Made by a program: the position numbers and the translations under genes
Shown here: positions 16,290 through 26,646 of the stretch, piece by piece
Numbering within the stretch: the first letter of the stretch is position 1
Layout of the letters: every line of letters starts with the position of its first letter
NCBI RefSeq assembly: GCF_918698115.1
Contig: NZ_CAKKLV010000007.1
Coordinates: 1 to 64,000, forward strand
Length of the DNA stretch: 64,000 nucleotides
Direction of reading: 5' to 3'
Source of the DNA: Peribacillus sp. Bi96
GTDB taxonomy: Bacteria; Bacillota; Bacilli; Bacillales; DSM-1321
Notes under the pieces: model-generated
Told to the model about the DNA's origin: nothing
The model's database searches: none
The model's input: the letters and a program-made list of their open reading frames with translations, nothing else

Positions 16290-16973
16290 TTAATGTTGGT
16301 CATAGGCAAATCCGCAGGAGCAACGATTTTTCCCAAATAACAGGTGATACGATGCGGGGAATTCTTGATTGACTCGTTGAACTTCATGTGCAAATTCCTT
16401 ACTATCCTTTGGTACTGGCGAAAGTGCATCCGCTTTTTCTTGAGAATCTATATTAGCTCCAGGTGGTACGAACCTTTTAGGTGGAATTCGAACGCCATTT
16501 GTAACCACGGCATTATAAGAAATAAATGCCCCTCTCCCTACAATTGCGGTATAAACAATGGCATTAAAACCAACAAATACTTTGTCTGCGATATAACAAG
16601 GACCATGAACAAGTGCTCCATGAGCAATGGTCACTTCATCTCCAATGAATATAGAATACCTTTTTGCTCCAGCTGAAATCTTTTTATTTAATAAACCATG
16701 TAAAATTACCCCGTCCTGGATATTTGTATTAGAACCTATATAAAAAGGGGTTCCTTCATCCGCACGTATACTTACATTAGGGGCTACATAAACATTGTTT
16801 CTAATGGTAACATCACCTATGACACTGGAAAACTGACTTACAAATGCTGTTTTATCAATTTTAGGAAAGCGTTGAACAGGATTAAATGAAGTTATAGGGT
16901 TGGGACTTATGAATGGTTCAAAACAATGAGAATGGTTATTAGAAACGGAGTTTGAGCCTTTTTTCTCTCCCAA
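16290..16973 (-). CDS. Gamma-class carbonic anhydrase (Cam/CcmM-like hexapeptide protein)
   Basis: Left-handed beta-helix protein of 227 aa that should interconvert CO2 and bicarbonate. Hexapeptide turns run from about 50 to 165. The Cam signature is present: Arg70 and Glu73 (IRADEG), Gln-Asp in NIQDGVILHG, and zinc ligands His92, His118 and His123 (AHGALVHGP). The acidic loop carrying the proton-shuttle Glu84 of Methanosarcina Cam is replaced by a lysine-rich stretch, as in short-loop homologues. A polar 20-residue N-terminal extension precedes it and a Cys-rich end (NRCSCGF) follows; I see no signal peptide. The start is TTG with a perfect AAGGAGGTGAT. It is larger than YtoA-type paralogues. 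Confidence 0.8.
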   Translation of the reverse strand: MGEKKGSNSVSNNHSHCFEPFISPNPITSFNPVQRFPKIDKTAFVSQFSSVIGDVTIRNNVYVAPNVSIRADEGTPFYIGSNTNIQDGVILHGLLNKKISAGAKRYSIFIGDEVTIAHGALVHGPCYIADKVFVGFNAIVYTAIVGRGAFISYNAVVTNGVRIPPKRFVPPGANIDSQEKADALSPVPKDSKEFAHEVQRVNQEFPASYHLLFGKNRCSCGFAYDQH

Positions 16974-17478
16974 GTAATCACCTCCTTCACAATCTATTGG
17001 CGCGTATAATCATATTATGCAAGAAGGTTGGGTGAGGAATGGGCTATCAAAAATTCAGTCCCAGTGTTCTTTGTTCATCCACTATCCTGCCCAGTATTTT
17101 CTATTAGAAAAGCGATCATTGTTATATTCGATTTATATAACGTTTAAAGAGTTTAAAAAAAGTCCACTAACTCTCTTCGTTAATTTTCTTTAGGGTTCGA
17201 TTCTTAGATTTCCTGTTATGATGAGGCTTTGAAAAATCGTAAAAACCGTTCACTTGTTAATCATCCATAATATAGAAAAAAACTATAAAAGATATGGATT
17301 ATTTTTGTGATCCATAAACAACTAACTCATCCGTTAGTTGTTTAGGTTAAGTAAAATCTTTTAAAAAAACAGTTAAACCACAATTATTATTCTTGGTCCT
17401 TTCCCAAACCAAAACTACCAGCAACTAGCTCAATAAGAAGGAAACATTCACTTACTTATTAACCAGCTAAATTGGCAA
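16974..17478. other. Gene-free stretch with a strong inverted repeat
   Basis: About 500 bp, AT-rich, no credible gene. It holds the promoter side of the carbonic anhydrase gene and the inverted repeat listed next. Confidence 0.5.
17316..17343. repeat. Perfect 11-bp inverted repeat
   Basis: AAACAACTAAC / GTTAGTTGTTT around a 6-nt loop (TCATCC). No T run follows on either strand, and no gene end is near, so it is not an obvious terminator. Confidence 0.75.
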
Positions 17479-17511
17479 ACAAAAATAGCGTTAACCCTTT
17501 TGGTTAACGCT
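17479..17511 (-). terminator. Terminator after the 126-aa gene
   Basis: Minus-strand AGCGTTAACC / GGTTAACGCT with a 5-nt loop, then ATTTTTG. Confidence 0.85.
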
Positions 17512-17564
17512 CTAAAATCGGTGTACATGAACCCATTCGACTATTCCAGGCGTAAATTTCAATA

Positions 17565-17945
17565 TCAATCCTCATTCTCTTCTTCTTCAAATAAATCGTG
17601 TTCACCAATATAAATAGGGCCGTTTGCATGATCAATTCTAATTGGCCATTCATACGGAACGGATAAACGGCTGGATATATCTCTCCAAAATTTACTCGAA
17701 TCGGTTTCAAAATCTTGAAATTCTTTTAATAGTTCTTTATAAGACGCACCGTCAAATTGTATATTCATTTCCTGCAACCTCATGAAAGCCATATGTCTAA
17801 TTTCTAACTCTGCTGCCTTTTCCATTTCTTCTTCTGTTGCCTCTCCGATAATGGTTCCTGGCGGGGGCAAGATAGCGTAGATATTTTCTACTTCTTCTCC
17901 CATTCCCTGTGAGGGAATCAATTTATTCCTGATCCGATTAATCAT
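17565..17945 (-). CDS. Unrecognised acidic soluble protein (126 aa)
   Basis: Start ATG 17945 with AGGAG 8 bases upstream and a terminator behind, so it is a stand-alone gene. The product is acidic, with a long helix (EATEEEMEKAAELEIRHMAF) in the middle, an aromatic EWPIRIDHANGPIYIG segment and a Glu-rich tail (LFEEEENED). No signal peptide, membrane segment or known motif. The pattern recalls small immunity- or adaptor-like proteins, but I do not assign a function. Confidence 0.65.
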   Translation of the reverse strand: MINRIRNKLIPSQGMGEEVENIYAILPPPGTIIGEATEEEMEKAAELEIRHMAFMRLQEMNIQFDGASYKELLKEFQDFETDSSKFWRDISSRLSVPYEWPIRIDHANGPIYIGEHDLFEEEENED

Positions 17946-18333
17946 AAAGTCAACTCCTAATGGTTTTAATCTATTATATATAAGTCTACCGAGCTCCGTA
18001 AACTAAAAACCCTTCATGTTCCACTAAAGCAACTGAGAGCTTAAGTTGAAACCTTCACAAGTCGATATCTATCCTTGGAATTTAATACAACATAAAGGTT
18101 CTAGAATCATACCATTCTGGATGAATAATCCGACCTGTAATCCAATCTGCTTCATTACAAAAATGGCTAAATCAGCAACACATCAAATGACAATTGATGT
18201 CGATAATGAAACTTTCGTTAAACTAGTCATGTTACATAGAATATACAGGACTCCTCTGCAGAAAACTTTTCAAAATCTCTAGGAAAAAAGAGCATGGACC
18301 GATAAATGTGGTCATTTTGTGGTCAATTAACTG
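17946..18333. other. Stretch without a convincing gene
   Basis: A plus-strand frame 18046-18282 starts at TTG without ribosome binding site. Its end, TIDVDNETFVKLVMLHR, faintly recalls a ribbon-helix-helix protein, so it may be a remnant. Nothing else is visible. Confidence 0.4.
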
Positions 18334-18382
18334 AAAAAGCAATGGAGAGCCCTATCAAATATAGGGTTCTCCATTGCTTTTA
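18334..18382 (-). terminator. Terminator after mutL
   Basis: Long hairpin AAAGCAATGGAGAGCCCTAT / ATAGGGTTCTCCATTGCTTT (one G-T pair) with T-rich flanks on both strands, just after the mutL stop. Confidence 0.85.
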
Positions 18383-18383
18383 A

Positions 18384-20324
18384 TTACATGACCCGCTTGA
18401 ACATTTTCTCCATTTCATAAATGGAATAAGAGATGATGATCGGTCTTCCGTGAGGACATGTGAAGGGATCTGTTGTTCGTCTTAGTTCATCCAATAGTGC
18501 TTGTATTTCATCACTGCGCAGATGACGGTTTGCCTTTATGGAGGCTTTACAGCTCATCATGATGGCTGCTTCTTCGCGCAGTTTTTTGATATCGACCTTT
18601 TTCATCAATAATAATTGTTCTATCATTTCTTCAAGGATTTCCTGTTCAATCCCTTTAGGGAACCATTGTGGGTGTGATCGTACAATATAGGCATTATAGC
18701 CAAACTCCTCTAAATAGACGCCAACTTTTTCCAGCTCATGCTGATATTCATTTATCCGAATACATTGGTCTGTCGAAAATTCAAGCGTGATTGGAACCAG
18801 CATATCTTGTAGTTCGTTCTCGACTTGTCCGACTTTTTCTTTAAAATACTCGTATTTGATCCGTTCCTGTGCCGCATGTTGGTCGATTATATACAAGCCC
18901 TTTTCGTTTTGGGCGAAAATATACGTACCATGCATTTGCCCAATTGGGTACATCGGAGGGATTCGACTTTCCGATTCATTTCCCTCGATTTCTTCCTCTT
19001 GTTCGACCGTATAGGTTGTATACTTTTCTGCCGATTCGAAGTATGGTTTTCTTTCATCCTCTGGTAAAACCGGGATATAAGCATCTGTATTTTGATGCTG
19101 CTCTTCATTGCTGTAGATTAATTCCTTTGGTTCGAAATTAAAATCTTCGACATGATCCTCAGCATGCTTTTGTTCCTGCTTTTCCCGAATCAAGGTATCC
19201 TTCAATAGTGAAGCTTCCTTCTTGGCTTCTTCAAGGACTCGCTTCCCTCTTTCCACAACATGGTCCAAATCAAGCGTAGTTTGCTCACTTTTCACCTGTT
19301 CCGGCTTTGGTGCAGGTGTATATCCACTTGGAATGAGAGATAACTTATTAAACGCAGATTTGATTGTTTCTGATACGAGGCTGTACAATTCATGTTCCTT
19401 GCTGAGCCTAACCTCCATTTTGGATGGATGGACGTTGACATCGACAAGAATTGGATCCATTTCAATATTCAACAAAGCAATTGGAAACCGGCCAATCGGA
19501 AGAAGGGTATGGTACCCATCCAAAATCGCTTTCACTAGTGCATAGTTTTTAATGAAACGGCCGTTTATCATCGTTGATATATAATTCCTTGAAGCCCGGG
19601 TGACCTCAGGCATAACGATATAACCTGATAAAGTGAAGTCCAAAGAGCTTGCCTGAATGGGAATCATCTTTTTGGCGATATTCGTCCCATAGATTGCAGC
19701 TAGCACCTGCCTGACATCACCGTTACCATTCGTATGCAGGATACGCTTCTCATTGTGTGATAATCGTATAGAAACATCCGGGTGTGAAAGTGCGAGCCTG
19801 TTAGCGACATCTGTAATATTTCCAAGCTCGGTATGAACGGTTTTCATATATTTCAACCTTGCAGGTGTATTGTAAAATAAGTCGGTAACAAGGATATCCG
19901 TTCCTTTACGGCTGGATGAAGCCTCAAGTTCCTTCACCATCCCGCCTTCAAGAAGAATGCGCGTCCCTACGCCTTCACCTGTGCTGCTTTTCAATTCAAA
20001 ACGGGAAACTGAGGCAATACTTGGCATAGCTTCCCCGCGGAAACCAAGTGTTCGAATTCGGAATAGATCGTTTTCATCTTTTATTTTACTTGTAGCATGT
20101 CGTTTAAATGCTTGCTCTATATCATCAGCCAAAATCCCATCGCCATTGTCCACGATTCGAATGGAACCAAGTCCAGCCTCCACCAATTCAATCTCAATGA
20201 TGGTACTGTTTGCATCTATGGCGTTTTCCACAAGTTCCTTTACGACTGAGGCTGGGCGTTCAACAACTTCGCCAGCTGCGATTTTATTCGATAAAGCCTC
20301 GTCCAGCTGTATGATTTTTCCCAT
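18384..20324 (-). CDS. mutL: DNA mismatch repair endonuclease MutL
   Basis: 646 aa. The N-terminal GHKL ATPase has Glu in ELVENAIDA, the DNGDGI motif and [14 protein letters not shown]; the C-terminal half is the latent nicking endonuclease of bacteria lacking MutH. The metal-binding [12 protein letters not shown] fits the DQHA(X)2E(X)4E consensus, and the zinc-linked SCKAS and CPHGRP motifs follow. The linker (about 340-445) is charged and variable. MutL couples mismatch recognition by MutS to strand incision, aided by the beta clamp. It lies 23 bp after mutS, almost certainly in one operon. Confidence 0.97.
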   Translation of the reverse strand: MGKIIQLDEALSNKIAAGEVVERPASVVKELVENAIDANSTIIEIELVEAGLGSIRIVDNGDGILADDIEQAFKRHATSKIKDENDLFRIRTLGFRGEAMPSIASVSRFELKSSTGEGVGTRILLEGGMVKELEASSSRKGTDILVTDLFYNTPARLKYMKTVHTELGNITDVANRLALSHPDVSIRLSHNEKRILHTNGNGDVRQVLAAIYGTNIAKKMIPIQASSLDFTLSGYIVMPEVTRASRNYISTMINGRFIKNYALVKAILDGYHTLLPIGRFPIALLNIEMDPILVDVNVHPSKMEVRLSKEHELYSLVSETIKSAFNKLSLIPSGYTPAPKPEQVKSEQTTLDLDHVVERGKRVLEEAKKEASLLKDTLIREKQEQKHAEDHVEDFNFEPKELIYSNEEQHQNTDAYIPVLPEDERKPYFESAEKYTTYTVEQEEEIEGNESESRIPPMYPIGQMHGTYIFAQNEKGLYIIDQHAAQERIKYEYFKEKVGQVENELQDMLVPITLEFSTDQCIRINEYQHELEKVGVYLEEFGYNAYIVRSHPQWFPKGIEQEILEEMIEQLLLMKKVDIKKLREEAAIMMSCKASIKANRHLRSDEIQALLDELRRTTDPFTCPHGRPIIISYSIYEMEKMFKRVM

Positions 20325-20347
20325 TTTTATCGCCTCGCTTTATTTAC

Positions 20348-22975
20348 TCATTTAAGTTTCTTTTGCAATTTATAAAGGGTGTTCATCGCCTCGAGTGGCG
20401 TCATTTCAAGGATATCCAGCGATTTTATGTCATCCAGCACCTTTTTTTCCTTAGGAGAAGAATTCACTCTTCCTTTAGGTGCCTCTTCGCCAAAGAAGGA
20501 CAGCTGTGCCTCATTGTCAGGTATTTCTGGAGCAGCTGCAGCAATCGGTGCTTTTATAGCATCAACTGGCTCTGCAGGTAGCGCCTTTGCTTGTCCATTT
20601 TCATTCTCTAAATGTGCTAAGATAGCTGCTGCCCGGTCAATCAACTGCGTTGGTAGATCAGCAAGTTTGGCCACATGAATTCCATAACTTTTATCTGCTG
20701 GTCCTTCTTTAATTTTATGAAGGAAAACGACGTTACCATTTTGCTCAATTGCACTGACATGAATATTTTTCAATTTGGGCAGTTCCGATGCTAATACCGT
20801 CAATTCGTGATAATGAGTGGAAAAAAGGGTCTTCGCACCAATTTCCTCATGGATATATTCAATTATGGCTTGGGCAAGTGCCATCCCATCGTATGTTGAT
20901 GTTCCCCGCCCGATCTCATCAAATAAAATTAAACTGTTTTCCGTCGCATTCATGATGGCATTCCTTGCTTCAAGCATCTCAACCATGAAAGTACTTTGGC
21001 CAGAAATCAAATCATCGGCCGCGCCAATCCTAGTGAATACCTTATCAAAAATAGGCAATTCAGCTATACTTGCAGAAACGAAGCATCCAATTTGCGCTAG
21101 AATCGAGGTTAGCGCAATCTGACGCATATACGTACTTTTACCCGACATATTGGGCCCTGTGATCAAGAGTAACTCCCTGTCTCCGTCCATGAAGCAGTCA
21201 TTGGGGACATACTCCTGTGATTGAAGGACTTTTTCGACTACTGGATGCCGCCCTTCCTTCAAGACGATTCTTCGATTATCAGTAAAGACAGGCTTCACAT
21301 AATGGCGTTCTTCGCTAATCGTAGCAAAGCACTGCAGGACATCTAGTTCACTGACGCCCTTTGCTAAATCCTGTAAGCGTGGGATATAACTTTTAACCTC
21401 TTCACGCAGATTGAGGAACAGGTCATATTCCAAACCGATGCTTTTTTCTTCGGCTTGTAAAATCAAAGCTTCCTTTTCTTTCAATTCTGGTGTGATATAA
21501 CGCTCGGCATTCGTTAACGTTTGCTTCCGTTCATAGCGCCCTTCTTCAAGCAGATGCAGATTGGCACGTGTGACTTCAATATAATAGCCAAACACACGAT
21601 TATAACCGATTTTCAATGATCTGATCCCTGTCCGTTCCCGTTCTTCGCGTTCCAGCTGAGCAATCCAAGTTTTTCCGTTTCTGCTGGCATACCTGTATGT
21701 ATCCAGCTCATCATGGAAACCGTCCTGAATGATATTTCCTTCCTTGACGGACAATGGTGGGTTTTCAACTAGCGCGGTTTCAAGCAAATCCGTGACTTCT
21801 TCACAAGGATCCAATTTATCGGCAAGAATTGAAATCTCCTGATTGGAAGCCATTGACTTCACGATTTCACGGATGATGGGAACCTGTTGCAACGAACGTT
21901 TCAACTGAATCAAGTCCCTGGCATTAACATTCCCAAAGGCGACCCTTCCGGCAAGCCGCTCCAAATCGTATACTTCCTTAAGGCGTTCGCGTAAGTCTTG
22001 CCGTTCGAAGTATTGATTTTTCAGGGTTTCAACAAGATTTTGCCTTCGCTCGATCTGTTTTTTACTTATGAGCGGTCTATCAATCCATTGCTTCAACATT
22101 CTTCCGCCCATGGCTGTTTTCGTTTCATCAAGCAGCCATAATAATGAGCCTTTTTTACCTTTGGAACGGATGGTTTCAGTCAACTCCAAATTGCGTTTGC
22201 TATAATAATCAATTTTCATATATTGTGACGTTTCATATGCAAGTACTGGCTGTAAATGATCCAGACTGCGCTTTTGTGTGCGGTATAGATAATTCAATAA
22301 ACGTGTGGTGGTTGTCTTCTGCTTTTCGGCCTTTAAAAGATGCAATAAAGGAACGAACGACTCACTTTGTTCCAAATTATCTTCTAGGGATAGAGCTGCG
22401 GCGCCCCGTTCTTGCAGCCTTTTTTTCCATTCTTCATTGAAATCCTCAGAAATGACCACTTCACTCGCACCAAGGATAGCAAATTCATTGAGAACTTCTT
22501 CGAAACTCTCAATCAACGTGACCTTATTTTCCCCTGTAGATAAATCATTGTACCCAAAACCAAACTGACCATCATGAAAAGAAGTGATGGTGGCGATGTA
22601 ATTATTTTCCTTTTCTCGAAGACCTTTACTATCCATTTTCGTACCCGGCGTAATCAGCTGGACAACTTCCCTGCGCACTACGCCTTTGGCTTGTTTGGGA
22701 TCTTCCGTCTGTTCACAAATAGCTACTTTAAATCCTTTTTCTATTAATATATCAATATAATTAGCAGCCGAATGATACGGAATGCCGCACATCGGAATTC
22801 GATCTTCGCTTCCACCTTCTCGGCTCGTTAATGTAATTTCGAGCTCCTGTGATGCATTCAGTGCATCATCAAAAAACATTTCATAAAAATCGCCTAAACG
22901 AAAAAATAAAAAGGCATCCTGATACTCTGCCTTAATTTTTAAATATTGCTGTATCATCGGAGTATATCCAGCCAT
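20348..22975 (-). CDS. mutS: DNA mismatch recognition protein MutS
   Basis: 875 aa, binds base mismatches and small loops and recruits MutL. The mismatch-wedging Phe-X-Glu is F30-E32 (GDFYEMF). The ATPase has Walker [10 protein letters not shown] at 607-615, followed by [14 protein letters not shown] (Walker B and ABC signature) and STHYHEL. The C-terminal [10 protein letters not shown] is the beta-clamp binding motif of Bacillus MutS. Length is that of the family. The start is ATG 22975. Confidence 0.97.
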   Translation of the reverse strand: MAGYTPMIQQYLKIKAEYQDAFLFFRLGDFYEMFFDDALNASQELEITLTSREGGSEDRIPMCGIPYHSAANYIDILIEKGFKVAICEQTEDPKQAKGVVRREVVQLITPGTKMDSKGLREKENNYIATITSFHDGQFGFGYNDLSTGENKVTLIESFEEVLNEFAILGASEVVISEDFNEEWKKRLQERGAAALSLEDNLEQSESFVPLLHLLKAEKQKTTTTRLLNYLYRTQKRSLDHLQPVLAYETSQYMKIDYYSKRNLELTETIRSKGKKGSLLWLLDETKTAMGGRMLKQWIDRPLISKKQIERRQNLVETLKNQYFERQDLRERLKEVYDLERLAGRVAFGNVNARDLIQLKRSLQQVPIIREIVKSMASNQEISILADKLDPCEEVTDLLETALVENPPLSVKEGNIIQDGFHDELDTYRYASRNGKTWIAQLEREERERTGIRSLKIGYNRVFGYYIEVTRANLHLLEEGRYERKQTLTNAERYITPELKEKEALILQAEEKSIGLEYDLFLNLREEVKSYIPRLQDLAKGVSELDVLQCFATISEERHYVKPVFTDNRRIVLKEGRHPVVEKVLQSQEYVPNDCFMDGDRELLLITGPNMSGKSTYMRQIALTSILAQIGCFVSASIAELPIFDKVFTRIGAADDLISGQSTFMVEMLEARNAIMNATENSLILFDEIGRGTSTYDGMALAQAIIEYIHEEIGAKTLFSTHYHELTVLASELPKLKNIHVSAIEQNGNVVFLHKIKEGPADKSYGIHVAKLADLPTQLIDRAAAILAHLENENGQAKALPAEPVDAIKAPIAAAAPEIPDNEAQLSFFGEEAPKGRVNSSPKEKKVLDDIKSLDILEMTPLEAMNTLYKLQKKLK

Positions 22976-23185
22976 TCCTTCAAAACCTTTCCAAACTAAA
23001 ATCTATTATTCATTTATGTCCTACATTATAACATACGGGAATGCTACATTGCCTGCATTCGGATATTCATCGTAAATCAATTTTTTCCTATGAAGGGACT
23101 GTATATTGCTAGAAATCCGTACAATCATACAAAACATTATTTACCCATTCCCTAAAAACTGCAAAGGACCTATCCCGTTTCAAAA

Positions 23186-23219
23186 TAAATAAAACCGGAT
23201 GAAGGGAATGTCATCCGGT
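23186..23219 (-). terminator. Terminator after cotE
   Basis: Minus-strand ACCGGATGA / TCATCCGGT with an 8-nt loop and TTTTATTT tail; it isolates cotE from mutSL. Confidence 0.9.
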
Positions 23220-23240
23220 AGTTACTTTCCATATTCTATT

Positions 23241-23780
23241 CTATTCGTCTTCGAATTCATCAAGGAAATCCGGATCTAAATCTTCAAATTCCTCATCATC
23301 GAAATCAGAGCCCCAGTCATCCTCACAGCGGCCATCTGGATTAACAGCGACACAAATTTTCGTTTCGCCGACGACTTCCACAAAGAATTCTCTTTCCACA
23401 TGGACGATGATTTTTTGCCCACATGGGGAGATGCAAGCTTCTAAACAATTCGGCTGTTGGACAGATTTTGCAACGATTTCATGGTCATCAAGACAATCGG
23501 GATCACGGTATTTCAACGAAATCACGTCGGTATATTGCACTTTTTCAGTAACAACTTCCGTTTTTGAATTATGGTTATAAGAATACCAAACGTTGATTTC
23601 GTAGCTGCCGTGGATTTCTACCTTTTTGCCGACTTTCTTTGCATCGTATTTATGGTTGATGATCCAACAACCTAGAATGCTAGAAGGATGATGAGCCGGG
23701 CAAATGGTGTGAGAGGACTTTGTAAATTTACGTCCTTTTGCCACCACCGCTTTAGTAATTATCTCTCTATATTGTGACAT
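23241..23780 (-). CDS. cotE: Outer spore coat morphogenetic protein CotE
   Basis: 179 aa (B. subtilis 181 aa), starts [20 protein letters not shown] as in the family and ends in a strongly acidic tail ([17 protein letters not shown]). CotE forms the layer on which the outer coat, or in other species the exosporium, assembles, in the mother cell. A ribosome binding site GGAGGG precedes the ATG, and a CATAGGAT -10 of the sporulation sigma type is upstream. It lies between ricA and mutS as in B. subtilis. Confidence 0.96.
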   Translation of the reverse strand: MSQYREIITKAVVAKGRKFTKSSHTICPAHHPSSILGCWIINHKYDAKKVGKKVEIHGSYEINVWYSYNHNSKTEVVTEKVQYTDVISLKYRDPDCLDDHEIVAKSVQQPNCLEACISPCGQKIIVHVEREFFVEVVGETKICVAVNPDGRCEDDWGSDFDDEEFEDLDPDFLDEFEDE

Positions 23781-23812
23781 GCTAGCGAACCCTCCTCATA
23801 CAGTTTCCATTC

Positions 23813-23845
23813 ATCCTATGCGTGGTAAAAGTCTAGTGTGCGTAG
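23813..23845 (-). promoter_or_regulatory. Sporulation-type promoter of cotE
   Basis: Minus-strand CATAGGAT (23813-23820) fits the CATANNNT -10 shared by sigma-E and sigma-K. An AC-containing -35 (GCACACT) lies about 14-16 bp further up. In B. subtilis cotE is read by both sigma factors. Confidence 0.5.
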
Positions 23846-23953
23846 AATTTTTTTTATTTGAAAACTGCTGTAATGTTTTAAACCTAGGTTATTTTATGCG
23901 CATGTTTTGGGATATGTGTCACGAATGGGCGCCGTATAAGGATTTCCGAATAT

Positions 23954-23987
23954 AAAAAAGCCCTTCTGAAATCAGAAGGGCTTTTTT
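23954..23987 (-). terminator. Terminator after ricA
   Basis: AAAAAAGCCCTTCTGA / TCAGAAGGGCTTTTTT, symmetrical, just past the ricA stop. Confidence 0.92.
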
Positions 23988-23991
23988 ATAT

Positions 23992-24420
23992 TCATGAACA
24001 GCTTCCGCCGCCAGCTTGTACCTGTGAACCTGTCTCGCCGCGAAGGACATCGCCTTGGGTTGATTCAATAATCAGGTCAGTCACCTTATTCGATACTTGT
24101 GATGAGACCATTTGTAAAAGATCATTTACGTCAACTTGGGATTGTTTGAATTCTTGGACGATCGGTAGTTCGTCCAATTGTTTTTCCAATGCATCAATTT
24201 TCTCCTGAACTTGGCTGTATGCTTTCTCTTTGCCGTAATGCTGGAAGTTGACCGCCTGTTTTTGCAAACTTTTGATACTTGCAATCATTTCCCGGATTTT
24301 TTGGTTTTCATTGATGTGAGCTTCAGCCCTTTTAAAGAAATCGACTTCTTCCGTGCTGGCAATCATCTCAGCGAGCTCGGCTGCTTTTGTCAGAATGTCA
24401 TCTTTAGTATATTTCGTCAT
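23992..24420 (-). CDS. ricA: RicA (YmcA), RNase Y / biofilm regulator subunit
   Basis: 142 aa, a helical YlbF/YmcA-family protein. With YlbF and YaaT it forms the Fe-S-containing Y-complex that directs RNase Y processing and stimulates Spo0A phosphorylation, and so competence, biofilms and sporulation. The start is ATG 24420, one base after the miaB stop, with GGTGGAG overlapping the end of miaB; a longer upstream frame is only the miaB 3' end read out of phase. The C terminus GGGSCS keeps the conserved cysteine. Confidence 0.92.
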   Translation of the reverse strand: MTKYTKDDILTKAAELAEMIASTEEVDFFKRAEAHINENQKIREMIASIKSLQKQAVNFQHYGKEKAYSQVQEKIDALEKQLDELPIVQEFKQSQVDVNDLLQMVSSQVSNKVTDLIIESTQGDVLRGETGSQVQAGGGSCS

Positions 24421-24421
24421 A

Positions 24422-25966
24422 TTACTCCACCTCAATCGCCGTTGCTTCTTCAACCATATCCCCATTTAATGACCATGTTTTCGTTCCAGTGATTTTCACT
24501 TTTACGATTTGGCCAATGGCAGATTTTGGTCCTTTGAAGTTGACGAGCTTATTTTTGGTTGTATAGCCTGCTAATACTTCCGCATTCTTCTTGCTTTCAC
24601 CTTCTACAAGCACTTCAACAATCTGTCCATCATACTCTTTCATTTTCAACGCACACGTATCATTTACAAGTGCATTCAAGCGCTGAAGACGTTCCTTTTT
24701 CACTTCCATCGGTACATTATCCTGCATTTTCGCAGCAGGAGTTCCCTCACGTGGTGAATAAATGTAAGTATATGCTGCATCAAAACCAACTTCGCGGTAT
24801 AAAGACATCGTTTCTTCAAAGTGCTCTTCCGTTTCATTCGGATAGCCGACAATGATGTCAGTCGTTAGTGATGCACTTGGGATAGCTTCCTTAATCTTTT
24901 TTACTAACTCTAAATATTGTTCACGTGTATATTTACGAGCCATGATTTTAAGAGTGTCCGTACTTCCCGATTGAACAGGAAGATGGATATGGTCAACAAG
25001 ATTGCCGCCTTTAGCCAGAACTTCAATCAAGTGATCATCAAAGTCACGGGGGTGACTTGTCGTAAATCGAATACGAGGAATATCGATTTTGCGGATTTCA
25101 TCCATCAAATCACCGAAACGATATTCAATATCCGTAAAATCTTTACCATAAGCATTAACATTCTGTCCAAGAAGGGTTATTTCTTTGTAGCCCTGGGCAG
25201 CCAAATGACGCACTTCTTGTATAATATCTTCAGGTCTGCGACTTCTTTCTTTTCCCCTTGTATATGGTACGATGCAGTATGTACAAAACTTATCGCAGCC
25301 ATACATGATATTAACCCATGCTTTCGTTTTGCCTTTACGCACTTTCGGAAGGTTCTCGATTACATCACCTTCTTTTGACCAAACCTCAATGACCATTTCC
25401 TTTGAAAGATAAGCTTCATTAAGAATTTGGGGCAAACGGTGGATATTATGCGTTCCGAAAATCATGTCAACAAAATGGTGCTTCTCAAGAATTCGCTTTA
25501 CAACTGACTCTTCTTGGGACATGCAGCCGCAAACCCCAAGCAATAAATCCGGCTTTTCCAATTTCAATGATTTTAAATGACCCAATTCACCAAACACTTT
25601 ATTCTCAGCGTTTTCCCGAATCGCACATGTGTTAAGTAAAATGACGTTCGCATCATCAACCGTGTTTGTAGGCTGATAACCAAGTGCCGTAAAAATACCC
25701 GCCATTACCTCTGTGTCATGTTCATTCATTTGACAGCCATATGTACGAATGTAAAACTTTTTGCCTTCTCCCATACCACGGAAACCTTCAGGAATCGCAA
25801 AATCATCATGATATTCTACTTCTTCTTTTCCTCGCTTTTTCGCATCTTTTAAGGAAGGCGGAATATAAACGGCTTGAAAGTACTTACTGTAGTCCTTATC
25901 GGATTTTTTGTCCGCTGGATTCTCAGCCTGTACTTGTTGTGATTCTAATCGTTGTTTCTCGTTCAT
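24422..25966 (-). CDS. miaB: tRNA-2-methylthio-N6-isopentenyladenosine synthase MiaB
   Basis: Radical SAM methylthiotransferase, 514 aa (B. subtilis 509), which adds the 2-methylthio group to i6A37 of tRNAs reading UNN codons. The three auxiliary-cluster cysteines lie in [20 protein letters not shown] and [10 protein letters not shown]; the radical SAM cluster is [12 protein letters not shown]-terminal TRAM domain follows. The N-terminal extension of about 65 residues is Lys/Glu-rich and variable, as in other bacilli. It is cotranscribed with ricA. Confidence 0.96.
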   Translation of the reverse strand: MNEKQRLESQQVQAENPADKKSDKDYSKYFQAVYIPPSLKDAKKRGKEEVEYHDDFAIPEGFRGMGEGKKFYIRTYGCQMNEHDTEVMAGIFTALGYQPTNTVDDANVILLNTCAIRENAENKVFGELGHLKSLKLEKPDLLLGVCGCMSQEESVVKRILEKHHFVDMIFGTHNIHRLPQILNEAYLSKEMVIEVWSKEGDVIENLPKVRKGKTKAWVNIMYGCDKFCTYCIVPYTRGKERSRRPEDIIQEVRHLAAQGYKEITLLGQNVNAYGKDFTDIEYRFGDLMDEIRKIDIPRIRFTTSHPRDFDDHLIEVLAKGGNLVDHIHLPVQSGSTDTLKIMARKYTREQYLELVKKIKEAIPSASLTTDIIVGYPNETEEHFEETMSLYREVGFDAAYTYIYSPREGTPAAKMQDNVPMEVKKERLQRLNALVNDTCALKMKEYDGQIVEVLVEGESKKNAEVLAGYTTKNKLVNFKGPKSAIGQIVKVKITGTKTWSLNGDMVEEATAIEVE

Positions 25967-26314
25967 AGTTAATCTCCTTTCAAAATAGTTAGTTTATTTC
26001 TTTCACCAACTATTCCAAGACCTATCTAGTTTCTAATGTTTTTATACGTCATTCCTTTTAAAAATCACCAGTAAATATTAGCTTTTAAGTGTGATATATC
26101 CACATTAACATAGTATAAAGCTTTTAACAGCAAGAAACAATCATTCTGTCGTGCCTTCTTCAATTGTAAGAAATTATTCACAGATACGGTAATTGAGAAC
26201 ATTAAAGAAGGGGCCTGATTCGCATATTCTAACGAACTTAGCCCCTTCTTATTAAATGATAGGATGATAGGATGATACTATTCCTTCACAGCTATTTCAA
26301 ATGCAGACCATGCA
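25967..26314. other. Intergenic stretch upstream of miaB
   Basis: Holds the miaB leader and promoter region, with no clear -35/-10 pair to defend, and the long-loop inverted repeat listed next. No gene. Confidence 0.5.
26205..26250. terminator. Terminator-like hairpin with a long loop
   Basis: AAGAAGGGGC / GCCCCTTCTT separated by 26 nt, followed by a short AT-rich tail on the plus strand. It probably stops transcription from the tdh/repeat side or functions on both strands. Confidence 0.5.
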
Positions 26315-26638
26315 ATTTACTCGTAAGTTTGGTCGATTTACTCGTGAATTTGGGCGTTTTACTCGTGAGTTTGACCGCTTTACGTGAATTTCGGCACTTT
26401 ACTCGTGAGTTTGACCGCTTTACTCGTGAATTCGAGCGCTTTACTCGTGAGTTTGGACGCTTTACTCGTGAATTTGCGCTTTACTCGTGAGTTTGCGCTT
26501 TACGTGAATTTCGGCACTTTACTCGTGAGTTTGACCGCTTTACTCGTGAGTTTGGACGCTTTACTCGTGAGTTTGACCGCTTTACTCGTGAATTTCGGCA
26601 CTTTACTCGTGAGTTTGACCGCTTTACTCGTGAACCTT
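26315..26638. repeat. Tandem array, 16 copies of a 21-bp unit
   Basis: Core TTTACTCGTGARTTY followed by a variable 5-6 base tail (GACCG, CGGCA, GGACG, GAGCG, GGGCG, GGTCG). Eleven units are 21 bp; four are 19 bp (two lack CT in the core, two lack two tail bases), and the last is truncated to 17 bp. GTGAG and GTGAA forms tend to alternate, and two internal blocks are identical, which suggests segmental duplication. Both plus frames give heptad-like peptides, but the 19-bp units break every frame and there is no start or ribosome binding site, so it is noncoding. It lies 8 bp past the tdh stop. Confidence 0.97.
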
Positions 26639-26646
26639 ATCACTCT

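Noticed and set aside
18046..18282. 78-codon plus-strand frame with a vague ribbon-helix-helix look
   Set aside because: TTG start without ribosome binding site and no convincing motif; possibly a remnant, not reported as a gene.
26315..26638. CRISPR array
   Set aside because: The variable part is only 5-6 bases and the units are contiguous; there are no spacers of normal length and no cas genes.
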